The notes under the pieces are model-generated. The model was given only the letters and a program-made list of their open reading frames with translations. It was not told where the DNA came from and did no database searches. The position numbers and the translations under genes were made by a program. Positions 54,085-63,809 of a stretch of DNA of 64,000 nt are shown one piece after another. Position 1 is the stretch's first letter. Every line of letters starts with the position of its first letter. Source of the stretch: JADLHS01 sp039806955 (GTDB lineage: Bacteria; Verrucomicrobiota; Verrucomicrobiia; Limisphaerales; JADLHS01); NCBI GenBank assembly GCA_039806955.1, contig JBDHQI010000012.1, positions 51,197 through 115,196 on the forward strand, written 5' to 3'.

Positions 54085-57000
54085 TCAAGGCAGAATCTCC
54101 AGCTCGGCGCCGGAGGCGAAATCGTTGCCGTTCACTTCACCCAAGGCGACGAAGCGCAGGTAACGCGCGGTGGCCGGTTCCTTCAGGGTGATTTTTTGCT
54201 TTTGTGAGGAGTTGGGAAAACGGCCTTCGGCCACCGGACGCCAATGTTCGGCGTCCGCACTGATCTCGAATCGGTATTGCGCCACGCGTCCGTTGGCACT
54301 GTCTTGTCGGGGCAGGTAAGCAAGCGCGCGAAAGGTTTTGACGCTGCCGAGGTCCAGTTCGACCGAGTGCGGGAACTTGGTCAAAGTCAGCGCGTATTCG
54401 GTGTGCCAGTAGGTGTCGGGATCACCGTCAATCAAATGTTCGGCTTCGCCTTCACCGCGTTGCTGGCTGTCCACGTATTTGATGGTGCTTTCGAGAGATT
54501 TCGTGATGGCCGGAACTTCAAACGTTGTCGGCGCGGCCGATGACCATCCGGCGCGTTCCGCCCAGGCGCGGATTTGGTCGCCGACCTTCGCCTCGATCGG
54601 CGCGGTAAAGGTTTGAATTTCACCGTCGCTCAACCGGTAAAAGATGTTGGCGTCATGCGTTCCCGTGCTGAGTTGCAGTTTCCCCTTTTGCAGCATGATG
54701 GCGACCGGCGCGACCGTAGCCGTACTCACCCGGGCGGTTGCGGTCAGATCGGATTTTTTATTCACCGGGCGGATCAGGAAGCCGAGATGATACGCGCGGT
54801 TCGAGCGCGGGATGTCGCGTTCCATCGGGCCGGGGCCGCAGGACGCGCCGCCCATCCCGAGTGTTGTCGCGCTGAGGTTCAACACGGTGCGGTGCGTGAC
54901 GGGCAGTTCCGGCGGATGATTCGCCTGCAACAATTCCGTGGCGGAGTAGGGCAAGGTGGCGGCGCTCAACGGATTTTCCAACGCGGCGAAAATCACGCCG
55001 TCGCCTTGCGCGTCGGTCAAGGCCAGCCAGCGGACTTCCTCGCGATTCGCCATGTCGTTCGGGCGGGCGTAGGGTTCAAACATTTCACGCACCGTCCGCG
55101 AGTATTGCCCCAGGAACGAACCACTTTTCCGGTCGGGATAATTTTCCTCCGGGCCGCGCCCAAAGTAGGTGACGTGGCTGAGTTGTTCCGGCAATTCCAT
55201 CCGCAGGCCCACGCGAGGCAGGGGAATGACTGGATTACCCGGCATGATTGCGGTTTGCAGGGCGATGCTACCGTCTGGGTAAATCAGCCATTCCACTTGG
55301 GAACGGAATTGGATGGTCGGTTCATCTGCGCCGCGCAACGGTTCGAGGCGCGTATGGTTGCCGCCGAAATCCACGACGCGCTCGGGTTGAACGCCCTGGG
55401 AAATCACGGACGCGAGCAACCGGATATTCGCACCGGATTTTTCCACGCGAAATTCCGTCGCGTGATTTGTCAGTTGGCGCAAGCCCTGTTCAAACCATTT
55501 GTTCATCGTCCACACGTCGTTGTTCAGCGGACAACGGAAGACCTCCAGTGTGGAAGCGCCCTCGACTTTTATCCCTCGTTGTTCGGCCAACATCGGTTTG
55601 CCGCCGTAAATGAGTTGGGTCAACGAGCCGCTCTGCGGATCAAATTCCGCTTGGAACTTTGCGCCGGTGACGGTGACAAGATGGGTGGTTTCATTCACCT
55701 GCAACGCGCCGCCGGTGGCGATCAGCGCGGGCTTGGCCGGAATGGGATTGGGAATTGCAGTTTGATCGGCGGCCAGTTCATAACCGCGCGGCGCCCAATC
55801 GCACTTTTGTTTGAGCCGAAAGCCGAGTCTCAGGAAATACTCCGCGCCCGGTTTGAAGGCGGGCTGTTTGAACGGAACTTTAACCACGGCTTTTTGGCGT
55901 GGGCCAACCGGTGGCGTTGGTAGTTGGCCGGACTGAATAACCTTGCCGTCCTCGGTCAGTTCCCAAACAACCTGAAATTCCGCCAGGTCTTTGAAGAAGT
56001 ATTTGTTGAAAATTTCCACTTCACCCTGGGCGGCGGCGCGCGGCGTCACCGTGATGTTTTGATACACGTGTTTCACCTCAAAGTAACACGGCTTGGGGGT
56101 GCGATCCGCGAACACCACGCCTTTGACGATGAACTGGCCGTCGTTGGGCGCATCGCCGAAATCGCCACCGTAGGCGACAAACCGTTCGCCCGCGGCGTTG
56201 GTTTGGTAAAGACCCTGATCGCACCATTCCCAGATAGCCGCGCCGAGAATGCGATCCGAAGATTCAATCGCCTCCCAATAATCGGCCAGATTGCCGAGCG
56301 CGTTGTTCATGATGTGCGCGTACTCGGAGATGTAGAACGGGTATTTGATGTCGTGACCGCCACGCGCCGCGTGCCAGACCCAGCCGACGTCGGGATATTG
56401 ATTGCTGCCCAGATCCACGATGTCGTTGTTGCGTTCGTATTGGGTGGGACGGGAAGTGTCGCGAGCTTTCAACGCTTGCTCAGCCACGACGAAGTTGTGC
56501 CCGGGGCCAGCCTCGTTGCCGAGCGACCAGATGACCACGCACGGATGATTTTTATCGCGTTCAACCATGGCCATGACGCGGGCCACGTGCGCGGCCTCCC
56601 ATTCTTTCGGATGTGACAGCGAATCCTTGCCGTAGTAATAACCGTGCGATTCGATGTTGGCTTCATCCAAAATGTAGATGCCGTATTTGTTGCAGAGATA
56701 ATACCAGTAGGGGTCGTTCGGATAATGCGAGGTGCGGACGTGGTTCACGTTGGCCTGTTTGAGACGCAACAAATCCAATTCCATCTGCGCGTGAGACAAA
56801 GTATGGCCGGTGTCGGGAAAATTTTCGTGCCGGTTGACCCCCTTGAGCTTGACGGGTTGGCCGTTGACGAGGAACACCTGATTTTTAATTTCCACTTTGC
56901 GGAAGCCGACCTGCGTGGAGACGAACTCCAGCACCTTGTCGCTCGTATTGCGCAATTCCAGCACCAGCGTGTAGAGTTCGGGAGTTTCCGCCGTCCACTG

Positions 57001-57969
57001 GCGCGGATTATTCACGGCCAGTGTCGCGGTGAAATTCGTGCCCTCCGGTTTGATGATTTGAGAAATCACACTTTTCCCGGCGGCATCGTGCAGCGTTGCC
57101 ACGAGTTGACTGGTGTTCGCCTCCGGCCCGGCGAGGTCGCCGGTGATTTTTAATTCACCGTTCTGATAGGCCGCGTCCAGATCGGGCACGGCGAAGAAAT
57201 CGCGCACGAAAGTTTGGGGTCGCGATTGCAACGACACGCTGCGGAAAATGCCCGAAAGCCGCCACATGTCCTGACATTCCAGATACGAGCCATCTGAGAA
57301 GCGATAGACCTCGGCGGCGACGATGTTTTTTCCGGGCTTGAGAAAGCGCGTGATGTTGAACGCGGCAGGCGCGCGCGAGTCTTTGGAAAAGCCGACGTAG
57401 TGGCCGTTGATCCAGAGATAGAAGAACGAGTCCACACCGTCGAAGTTGATGAACACTTCGCGCCCGGCCCAGGCTTTCGGCACTTCAAAGTCACGGCGAT
57501 ACGACCCGACGGGATTGCGGTTGAGGAACGCGGTGTAATTCGTCGGCGGTTCGCCCATCACGTGCGGCCAATCGCGTTTAAACAGATAACGCTGGTTGGA
57601 ATAGACCGGCACATCGTACCCCTGACATTGCCACGAGGACGGCACGGTGATTTCCTTCCAGCCGGACACGTCGAATTCCGGTTGAAAAAAATCCTGCGGC
57701 CGTTCGCTCGGTTGTTTGACCCAGTGAAATTTCCACAGGCCGTCCAGCGAACGCCAGTAACGCGAATGTTCCGGCAGGATCTTTAACGCGGATTTTTCAT
57801 CGTCGAACGAGGCGAACGTGGCGCGGGCCGGCTCCTTGTTGAGCGCCAGGTTTTGTTCCTGTTCCCACTCGTGGCCGGTGGGGGATTGCGCCGCACTGGA
57901 AAGGCCGTGAGCCAGCAGACTGCCGCTGACGCTGAGCGCGAAAAACAGTTTGGTGAGGTGGAGGTGCAT
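54085..57969 (-). CDS. Secreted GH2 beta-galactosidase with C-terminal discoidin-like domain
   Basis: A 1294-residue exported enzyme: signal peptide residues 1-22, then the LacZ five-domain plan. The acid/base Glu is in VVIWSLGNEAGPGHNF and the nucleophile Glu in FYISEYAHIMNNALGNLADY; the small-chain domain shows GRGPEENYPDRKSG. Beyond LacZ it adds a beta domain (QLSTGTHDANIFYRLSDGEI) and a C-terminal F5/8 type C module (EHLIDGDPDTYWHTEY), probably binding galactans or surface glycans. ATG 57969 fits the signal peptide better than TTG 57984. It follows the regulator gene by 73 bases. Confidence 0.93.
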   Translation of the reverse strand: MHLHLTKLFFALSVSGSLLAHGLSSAAQSPTGHEWEQEQNLALNKEPARATFASFDDEKSALKILPEHSRYWRSLDGLWKFHWVKQPSERPQDFFQPEFDVSGWKEITVPSSWQCQGYDVPVYSNQRYLFKRDWPHVMGEPPTNYTAFLNRNPVGSYRRDFEVPKAWAGREVFINFDGVDSFFYLWINGHYVGFSKDSRAPAAFNITRFLKPGKNIVAAEVYRFSDGSYLECQDMWRLSGIFRSVSLQSRPQTFVRDFFAVPDLDAAYQNGELKITGDLAGPEANTSQLVATLHDAAGKSVISQIIKPEGTNFTATLAVNNPRQWTAETPELYTLVLELRNTSDKVLEFVSTQVGFRKVEIKNQVFLVNGQPVKLKGVNRHENFPDTGHTLSHAQMELDLLRLKQANVNHVRTSHYPNDPYWYYLCNKYGIYILDEANIESHGYYYGKDSLSHPKEWEAAHVARVMAMVERDKNHPCVVIWSLGNEAGPGHNFVVAEQALKARDTSRPTQYERNNDIVDLGSNQYPDVGWVWHAARGGHDIKYPFYISEYAHIMNNALGNLADYWEAIESSDRILGAAIWEWCDQGLYQTNAAGERFVAYGGDFGDAPNDGQFIVKGVVFADRTPKPCYFEVKHVYQNITVTPRAAAQGEVEIFNKYFFKDLAEFQVVWELTEDGKVIQSGQLPTPPVGPRQKAVVKVPFKQPAFKPGAEYFLRLGFRLKQKCDWAPRGYELAADQTAIPNPIPAKPALIATGGALQVNETTHLVTVTGAKFQAEFDPQSGSLTQLIYGGKPMLAEQRGIKVEGASTLEVFRCPLNNDVWTMNKWFEQGLRQLTNHATEFRVEKSGANIRLLASVISQGVQPERVVDFGGNHTRLEPLRGADEPTIQFRSQVEWLIYPDGSIALQTAIMPGNPVIPLPRVGLRMELPEQLSHVTYFGRGPEENYPDRKSGSFLGQYSRTVREMFEPYARPNDMANREEVRWLALTDAQGDGVIFAALENPLSAATLPYSATELLQANHPPELPVTHRTVLNLSATTLGMGGASCGPGPMERDIPRSNRAYHLGFLIRPVNKKSDLTATARVSTATVAPVAIMLQKGKLQLSTGTHDANIFYRLSDGEIQTFTAPIEAKVGDQIRAWAERAGWSSAAPTTFEVPAITKSLESTIKYVDSQQRGEGEAEHLIDGDPDTYWHTEYALTLTKFPHSVELDLGSVKTFRALAYLPRQDSANGRVAQYRFEISADAEHWRPVAEGRFPNSSQKQKITLKEPATARYLRFVALGEVNGNDFASGAELEILP

Positions 57970-58042
57970 GGGCGGTGGATTCAATGGCCCGCTCGCGCCG
58001 GAGGCGGCGCGCCAACAACGGCAACCGATGATTGGGAACCAC

Positions 58043-58708
58043 TCAATATCCGAGGTATTTTAATGTGGCTTCAGTCCGACTGTGGACGTGCAGTTTGTCG
58101 TAAATGGTGCGCACGTAACTGCGCACGGTTTCAAAACTGATGCCGAGCAGCCCGGCGATTTCCTTGTAGGCGTGACCCTTGGCCAACAACGCAAGCACCT
58201 GTTCCTCACGTTCCGTGAGGGTGCTGACTTCTGGGGCGCGTTGCGGCGGGATCGGGACTTGATTGATCTCCTGAAAGAAGCGTACGACGCGGCGGGCAAT
58301 CTGACGGGACATGGGCGCGCCGCCACTGGTGATTTCGCGGATGGCTTCCAGCAGTTTGTCCTTCGGCGTGCGTTTCAACAGATAACCCGTTGCGCCCGCT
58401 TGCAGGGATTTGAAAATTTGTTCGCTGTCGTCATAGACCGTCAGCATCAAAACCGGCACGTCCGGCGCCACCACCTTGAGTTGGCGCACACATTCGGTGC
58501 CGAGCATTCCGGGCATGTTGATATCCATCAGGACCACGTCGGGACGGTTGTTGGGAATGTGCTTGAGCGCGGTCATGCCGTCCGGGTAGGCGGCACGGCA
58601 TTGGAAGCCCGGCGAGCTGTCAATCATCCGCGCGAGATTGGAGCGAATCCCGACGTCATCCTCCACCACGGCCACTTGAATCTTCTTTGTCACGCGCGAT
58701 TTACTCAT
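58043..58708 (-). CDS. LuxR/NarL-type response regulator
   Basis: A 221-residue regulator. Receiver domain with DD at 17-18, phospho-acceptor Asp62 in LMDINMPG and Lys in YLLKRTPKDK; C-terminal GerE/LuxR HTH from about 155 (STLTEREEQVLALLAKGHAY and EIAGLLGISFETVRSYV). ATG 58708 is preferred over an open frame to 58738. It lies 52 bases after its partner kinase and directly before the beta-galactosidase gene, which it probably activates. Confidence 0.94.
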   Translation of the reverse strand: MSKSRVTKKIQVAVVEDDVGIRSNLARMIDSSPGFQCRAAYPDGMTALKHIPNNRPDVVLMDINMPGMLGTECVRQLKVVAPDVPVLMLTVYDDSEQIFKSLQAGATGYLLKRTPKDKLLEAIREITSGGAPMSRQIARRVVRFFQEINQVPIPPQRAPEVSTLTEREEQVLALLAKGHAYKEIAGLLGISFETVRSYVRTIYDKLHVHSRTEATLKYLGY

Positions 58709-58760
58709 AAGCGTTCCGGTCGCCAAGAGCCATCCCACATTGATGTTAGGCCCGGCGGTT

Positions 58761-61700
58761 TCATTCGTTTCCAGAGGTGGAAATGTTGAAGGTTAAGCGT
58801 ACCAGCATTCCTTTTCCCGGAGTGCTGACAAACGCCGCCTGCCCGCCACATTCGGCCAGGCGCGAGGTGATGTTACCCAGGCCGTTGCCCCCCGGAGTGA
58901 CTTTTTGCGGATCAAACCCGCGGCCGTTATCTTCGATTTCCACCTGGACCTGTGCGCCCCGCAGTTTCAAGCGCAACCAGACTTCGGAAGCGCCCGAGTG
59001 CTTGAGCGCGTTATTGCACGCCTCCTTGATCGCCAGGAAAACGCCATGTCGCAGATCGGCGCGCAACGCCAGATTCGGCAACTCTTCCGGCAAATCATGC
59101 CAGCAACGCACTTTTGTGCCTTCAAAACATTCATCGGCGAAGCGCCCGATGTACTCGGCGAAACGCGGCAGATTATCGTTGTGCGGATTGGTCGCCCAAA
59201 CGATTTCGTCCAGCCCCTGGACCGCCGCGCGCACTTGATCGCCAATCCGCCCGAACTGTTCCCGCACGGCGGTGGCTTCGTTCTCGTCCTGCCCGACATC
59301 GCTCAGAATGGAGACGCGCGTGAGCAGGCCGCCGATGTGATCGTGCATATCCTGCGAGATGCGGAGCCGTTCGCGCGCGACCGCATTTTGCAGTTCCAAC
59401 AACGCGAGTCGTTGCTGGTAGCGTTGTCGCACCAGGGCCGAGACGCCTCCCACCAACAGCCCGGAAAAACCCAGGCCAAGCAGCAACCGAAACCAACCAG
59501 TTTCCCAGAATCGCGGCAGAACGTTCACGCGCAGAACCACCTCCTGCGGACTCCAAACGCCGGCCGAGTTGCAGGCGGTGACCCGGAATTCATACTTGCC
59601 GGGGCTGAGCGGACTGTAACGGGCAACGCGGCGCGTATCGGCTTCGACCCAATCTCCGTCCACGGGAAACAATTTGAAGCGGAAGCGCACGCGTTCGGGC
59701 GAGCGAAAACTGAGGCCGGTGTATTGAAATTCGCAATCGCGGCGGCCCGCCGGGATCGTCACCGTGGCCGGAGCGTCGGGTCGCGCGAGTCGGGCGGAGT
59801 GGTTGATGGGGACCAGCTGGCGGTCGGCGCGCACTTCTTCCAACAGCACTTTCGGCGGCACCGAATCGTACTCCTGATGGCGTGGATCAATGATCACCAC
59901 CCCTTTCACGGTGGCAAAGGCCAGTGCTCCCGAGCGCAACTGGCAGGCGGCGGGCGACGAGCCACCGGTACATTCCTCGGCGCGCATTCCCGCGTTGCGC
60001 CCAAACGCTTGCGGATGCAGGAAGGTCCGGCGTCCGCCCGCCAGTTCTTCCAGTTCAAACCGGTTGATCCGGAAAATACCGCGATTGCAGCCCAGCCAAA
60101 GGTCGCCCTGATCGTCTTCGAGAATTTGCGAGATGGTGTCGTCGCCCAGGCCCTGCTGGATGCTGAAGCTTTGGAAGCGGCCATTTTGAAAGCGAACCAG
60201 TCCCGCTCCGCCCGTGCCAATCCAAAGCACGCCGTTGGCGCTGCGATGCAGGACCCGCACATGACTGCTGGGCAAACCGTCTTTGGCGGTAAAGGTGGTC
60301 ACTTGATCCGCTTGCAGGCGGCTCAATCCGCCCGCCAGGGAGGCAGTCCAAAGCGTGCCGTCCGCCTCTTCCTGGAAACAGGTGATCGCGCCGCGCCCCA
60401 AGTGATGCGGCAACACTTCAGGTTGCCCCGCGCGCATCCGGATGACTTTACCCTGATACGTGCCGACCCAGATGGCGCCGGATTGACTTTCCAGCAGGGC
60501 GGAAACGGTCGCATTGATCATCCATTCGGGAGTTTGCGAGGGGGGCGTCCAGGTTTGCGGCGGACTGGTGAACGCGGTGACGAGTTGGTTGCTGCGCCAG
60601 CAAAGCAAACTGTTGACGCCACCCCACCAGACACTGCCGTCGCGCGTCGTCAGGATGGTTTCGACAAATGGATAGTAGGCGTTGTAGGTGGTGTTGGTCA
60701 GGAGCCGCAAGCCGCCGGCCTCCGAACGATATATCCCCCCGCCCGTCGTGCCCACCCATAGCTGTCCATCCGCCGTTTCGGCCAGGGAACGCACGTAATC
60801 GTTGGTCAAACCTGAGTCCACGCCTAGCGTGACCAGCTTGCTCGCCGTCAGCCGGTCCAATCCGGACGTGCGGTGACCAATCCAAAGATTTCCCTCGCGA
60901 TCCACGCAGAGCGAACGAACGGCGCGGTCGGATAAACCGGCCTGGTCCGGGATTTGGTGGAAGCGTTCATCCTTGAAATAGTAAAGCCCTGCGTCAAGTG
61001 ATCCGGCCCAGATCGTGCCGTCGTTGTCCTCTGCGAGACTGGTCACGTAAGCGAAAGGCACGCCTGCAGTTTGATCGTAGCGCGTCCAGGCGCCATCGGA
61101 TTGGCGACAGAGGATTTTACCGTTGCCGATGCTGGCCCACAAACGACCGCGCTGATCTTCCAGGAGGCAATAGGGGACGATGTTGGTGTCCGGCGCGGGA
61201 CCGGTTTCCCGGGTTAGAGTTTCGTTGCGCCACGAGTAAAGTTCATTCGCGGTGGCAATCCAGATTGTGCCATCGCGCGACTTTAACAGGGTGCGGATGA
61301 AGTTCCGTGGTAATTGGGTCAAAGTTGGATGATGGAGGAGTTGCTCCTGATTCCAGAGCAGCAGGCCCTCGCTCGAACCCACCCACAAATGACCCTGCGA
61401 ATTGGCGATCAGGCTGGTGATGGTCTCGTCGCCGGAAATGCCCGCGCCGGAGATCGGCTCAATGCGCCCCGCGTGCAGGCGACACAGACCGCCGTTGATG
61501 GTTCCAATCCACAAGTCGCCCGCGTCGTCTTCAAACAACGAACGCACCTGCAAATTGGGCAATCCATCCGCCAACCCAAAAACCTTGAAGCGCACGCCAT
61601 CGAAGCGAGCCAACCCGGCCAGCGTGCCGAGCCAGAGATAACCATTGCGCGCCTGAATGATGCTCGTCACCGTGTTTTGCGGCAGTCCGGCTTCGATGCC

Positions 61701-61964
61701 CCAGGTGCGGACGACGAATTCCCGTTCCTGATCGAGCCAGTTGGTGGTCGCGGCGACGAGATCGGGTGCGCCCGGCCCACCGTGAAGCAATCCGCTTACG
61801 AGGCAAAGAAACAGGGCGAGCCGGGAAAACGGGCTGGAGATCCGCCGCCAGGCTGGGCGAATGAAATCACGGAGGGGAGACAAAGAATCGTCTCCGGGTG
61901 AGCCGACGACCACGGCTTCACCTGTGGTGCGAGCTGCCAAAGATCGTTGCCGCAGCGGGATCAC
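58761..61964 (-). CDS. Sensor histidine kinase with periplasmic propeller and Y_Y_Y domain
   Basis: A 1067-residue membrane sensor similar in plan to Bacteroides hybrid two-component sensors, but with the regulator as a separate gene. After an N-terminal membrane segment (RLALFLCLVSGLLHGG) come about 14 two-component propeller repeats (DLWIGTINGGLCRL, LYYFKDERF and similar), a Y_Y_Y-like domain ending in EFRVTACNSAGVWS, a second membrane helix near residue 815, a HisKA_3 with His near 870 (RISQDMHDHIGG), and a HATPase with NNALKHSG and DNGRGFDP. The propeller would sense a periplasmic oligosaccharide. The first start is GTG 61964; the true start may be nearer the first membrane helix. Confidence 0.93.
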   Translation of the reverse strand: MIPLRQRSLAARTTGEAVVVGSPGDDSLSPLRDFIRPAWRRISSPFSRLALFLCLVSGLLHGGPGAPDLVAATTNWLDQEREFVVRTWGIEAGLPQNTVTSIIQARNGYLWLGTLAGLARFDGVRFKVFGLADGLPNLQVRSLFEDDAGDLWIGTINGGLCRLHAGRIEPISGAGISGDETITSLIANSQGHLWVGSSEGLLLWNQEQLLHHPTLTQLPRNFIRTLLKSRDGTIWIATANELYSWRNETLTRETGPAPDTNIVPYCLLEDQRGRLWASIGNGKILCRQSDGAWTRYDQTAGVPFAYVTSLAEDNDGTIWAGSLDAGLYYFKDERFHQIPDQAGLSDRAVRSLCVDREGNLWIGHRTSGLDRLTASKLVTLGVDSGLTNDYVRSLAETADGQLWVGTTGGGIYRSEAGGLRLLTNTTYNAYYPFVETILTTRDGSVWWGGVNSLLCWRSNQLVTAFTSPPQTWTPPSQTPEWMINATVSALLESQSGAIWVGTYQGKVIRMRAGQPEVLPHHLGRGAITCFQEEADGTLWTASLAGGLSRLQADQVTTFTAKDGLPSSHVRVLHRSANGVLWIGTGGAGLVRFQNGRFQSFSIQQGLGDDTISQILEDDQGDLWLGCNRGIFRINRFELEELAGGRRTFLHPQAFGRNAGMRAEECTGGSSPAACQLRSGALAFATVKGVVIIDPRHQEYDSVPPKVLLEEVRADRQLVPINHSARLARPDAPATVTIPAGRRDCEFQYTGLSFRSPERVRFRFKLFPVDGDWVEADTRRVARYSPLSPGKYEFRVTACNSAGVWSPQEVVLRVNVLPRFWETGWFRLLLGLGFSGLLVGGVSALVRQRYQQRLALLELQNAVARERLRISQDMHDHIGGLLTRVSILSDVGQDENEATAVREQFGRIGDQVRAAVQGLDEIVWATNPHNDNLPRFAEYIGRFADECFEGTKVRCWHDLPEELPNLALRADLRHGVFLAIKEACNNALKHSGASEVWLRLKLRGAQVQVEIEDNGRGFDPQKVTPGGNGLGNITSRLAECGGQAAFVSTPGKGMLVRLTFNISTSGNE

Positions 61965-62000
61965 GCTGAAAATTTACCTGATGAACCGCCCGTGCGACAA

Positions 62001-62098
62001 TGCTCATTTGTGGTGCTCATTTATAGCGCGGATGACATGGAACGGTTGGTGGGGATTCGAAATCAACAGCCAGGCGACTCAACCAGACATTGGTCTGG
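62001..62098. promoter_or_regulatory. Possible operator region upstream of the sensor kinase
   Basis: Between the kinase and argB lie a direct repeat TGCTCATTTGT/TGCTCATTTAT (62001 and 62014, one 13-base turn apart) and a perfect inverted repeat CCAGAC-ATTG-GTCTGG (62083-62098). Either could bind a regulator; which gene they serve is not clear. Confidence 0.35.
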
Positions 62099-62174
62099 AT
62101 GTCTGCGCCACGGATTGAAAATCAGGGAAAATCTTCATTTCATCCCGCCGGCCGCTGTGGCTAAATGAACGCGC

Positions 62175-63065
62175 TTGAAACCGGTGCAAGAACTAATCGC
62201 CAAGGCCAACACGCTATTGGAAGCGTTGCCTTATATTCAAAAATTCAGCGGGGCGACGTTTGTCGTCAAATATGGTGGCTCGTTCATGGATTCACCTGAT
62301 CCGGCGGTGCGCCAGAGTGTGGCGCGGGACATAGTTTTTCTGGAAGCTGTGGAAATCAACCCGGTGGTGGTTCACGGCGGCGGCAAGGCCATTACTCGCG
62401 CCATGGAACGGGCCGGGCACGAAACCAACTTCATCCAAGGGCAGCGCGTCACCGACGCGGCGACGGTGCAGATCGTGGACGAGGTGCTTTCCCGCGCGAT
62501 CAATCCCGAAGTAGTCGCTACCATCAATGCGCTGGGCGGCATGGCCAAAGGGTTTGCCGGGCCGGACATTTTTCAGTGCCGCAAACTGTTGCTCGATGAC
62601 AAGGAAAATCCCGGAACAAAAATTGACGTGGGTTACGTCGGGGAAGTGGTGACGGTGAATACTGCGCCGCTGCGCGAGTGCATCAAGCAGGGCGTCACGC
62701 CGGTCATCAGTCCGACGGCGCGCGGGGCGGACGGGAAGATTTACAACTGCAACGCGGATGTGGCGGCGGCGCAACTGGCGGTGGCGTTGCAGGCGGAACG
62801 CTTGGTGTTCATGAGCGATGTGCCGGGACTGTTGCGCGATCCTCAGGATGCGGCGTCGCTGATCGAACACTTGCCCGTCAGTGAAGTGCCCGCGCTCAAG
62901 GCCGCCGGGATCGTGGCCAAGGGCATGATTCCCAAGGTGGACAGCGCCGTGGCGGCAATTCAGTCCGGCGTGGAGAAGGTTTCGTTTGTGGACGGGCGGG
63001 TGCCGCATGCGGTGCTGCTCGAGATTTTCACCGACGCCGGCGTCGGGACGATGGTGGTGCGTTGA
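62175..63065 (+). CDS. argB: Acetylglutamate kinase
   Basis: A 296-residue amino-acid kinase that phosphorylates N-acetylglutamate in arginine synthesis. Motifs: FVVKYGGSFMDSPD, PVVVHGGGKAITRAMERAG, IYNCNADVAAAQLAVALQAE, MSDVPGLLRD, and KGMIPKVDSAVAAIQSGV. The best starts in frame are TTG 62175 or GTG 62184. It stands alone and diverges from the kinase gene. Other arginine genes are not in the window. Confidence 0.96.
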   Translation: MKPVQELIAKANTLLEALPYIQKFSGATFVVKYGGSFMDSPDPAVRQSVARDIVFLEAVEINPVVVHGGGKAITRAMERAGHETNFIQGQRVTDAATVQIVDEVLSRAINPEVVATINALGGMAKGFAGPDIFQCRKLLLDDKENPGTKIDVGYVGEVVTVNTAPLRECIKQGVTPVISPTARGADGKIYNCNADVAAAQLAVALQAERLVFMSDVPGLLRDPQDAASLIEHLPVSEVPALKAAGIVAKGMIPKVDSAVAAIQSGVEKVSFVDGRVPHAVLLEIFTDAGVGTMVVR

Positions 63066-63245
63066 ACTGGAACGAGGTCGTGACCCTCGACCCAACGTGA
63101 ATAGCCGTGGGGGTAACCCACGATGGGAGGGTTAGAATGGTTCGACCCCGACGGGATAGTCGGAGGGGCGGGTGACACGTTCCACGAAACGGATTTTTTC
63201 AAATGATTTGTCGCGGCGGGTCGCAGGTGCGAAGCTGCCACGACA

Positions 63246-63809
63246 ATGAATGGCGACGCCCACATTCTTCGCGAAGGCACCGGAACTTCTGGTGTGTTGG
63301 CCACCGCCCGCACGGCAGCCGCGCTGTTGGCGGCGCAGGAGATTCCGCATTTGATCGTGGGCGGCATCGCGGTGCAGGAACATGGTTATCCCCGAGTGAC
63401 CATTGACGTGGACATCGTTGTGCCGGACGTGCTGGAGGCGATGGAGTTTTTGACCGCGAGTTTGACCGGCCCATTCTATCGAGTGCCGGAAGCGGCGGAT
63501 CGCGTGGAAGACCGGCGCACGCATACATTTGTTGATTTGCTTCCGGCGGGCGGCGTGGTGAAACGTGGCTGCCAAGTGCGCTTTCCCCAACCCACCCAAG
63601 CCACGGAGGATTTGCAGATTGCTCCGCTGGAAGAATTGCTTTCCCTCAAGCTGGACAGTTGGCGGAACAGCCCGTTGAAGCGATTGCGGGACAAGACGGA
63701 TGTGGTGGAACTCATCCTGCGCCGCAAGTTGCCTCGCGCGCTGGCCGTCAATCCGGTGGTGCGTCCGCTCTACGAGGAAATTTGGGACGCGATTCAGGCG
63801 GAAACGTGA
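63246..63809 (+). CDS. Nucleotidyltransferase-fold protein (AbiEii/MNT-like)
   Basis: A 187-residue protein. The core LIVGGIAVQEHGYPRVTIDV followed by DIVVPD matches the GG-x9-T-x-D-x-D pattern of polymerase-beta-like nucleotidyltransferases (AbiEii or DUF6036-type). RTHTFVDLLPAGG and LEELLSLKLDSWRNSP follow, the latter being the typical helix with a conserved Lys. It lacks an adjacent antitoxin partner in the window. It may be a solitary toxin-like or housekeeping enzyme; the substrate is unknown. Confidence 0.72.
   Translation: MNGDAHILREGTGTSGVLATARTAAALLAAQEIPHLIVGGIAVQEHGYPRVTIDVDIVVPDVLEAMEFLTASLTGPFYRVPEAADRVEDRRTHTFVDLLPAGGVVKRGCQVRFPQPTQATEDLQIAPLEELLSLKLDSWRNSPLKRLRDKTDVVELILRRKLPRALAVNPVVRPLYEEIWDAIQAET

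Noticed and set aside
54574..55923. Plus-strand frame of about 450 codons antisense to the GH2 gene
   Set aside because: Same shadow effect; no recognisable domains and the GH2 frame is unambiguous.
46781..57969. Idea that ceramidase, galactosidase and fucosidase together degrade glycosphingolipids
   Set aside because: Attractive but unsupported: ceramidase-fold proteins in PVC bacteria are common and often not ceramidases, and no sphingolipid-specific glycosidase is present.
58905..60761. Long plus-strand frame antisense to the sensor kinase
   Set aside because: It mirrors codon bias of the real kinase gene and has no domain or plausible start signal.
63106..63122. Hairpin CGTGGG/CCCACG after argB as a terminator
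   Set aside because: Stem of only six pairs without a T tract.
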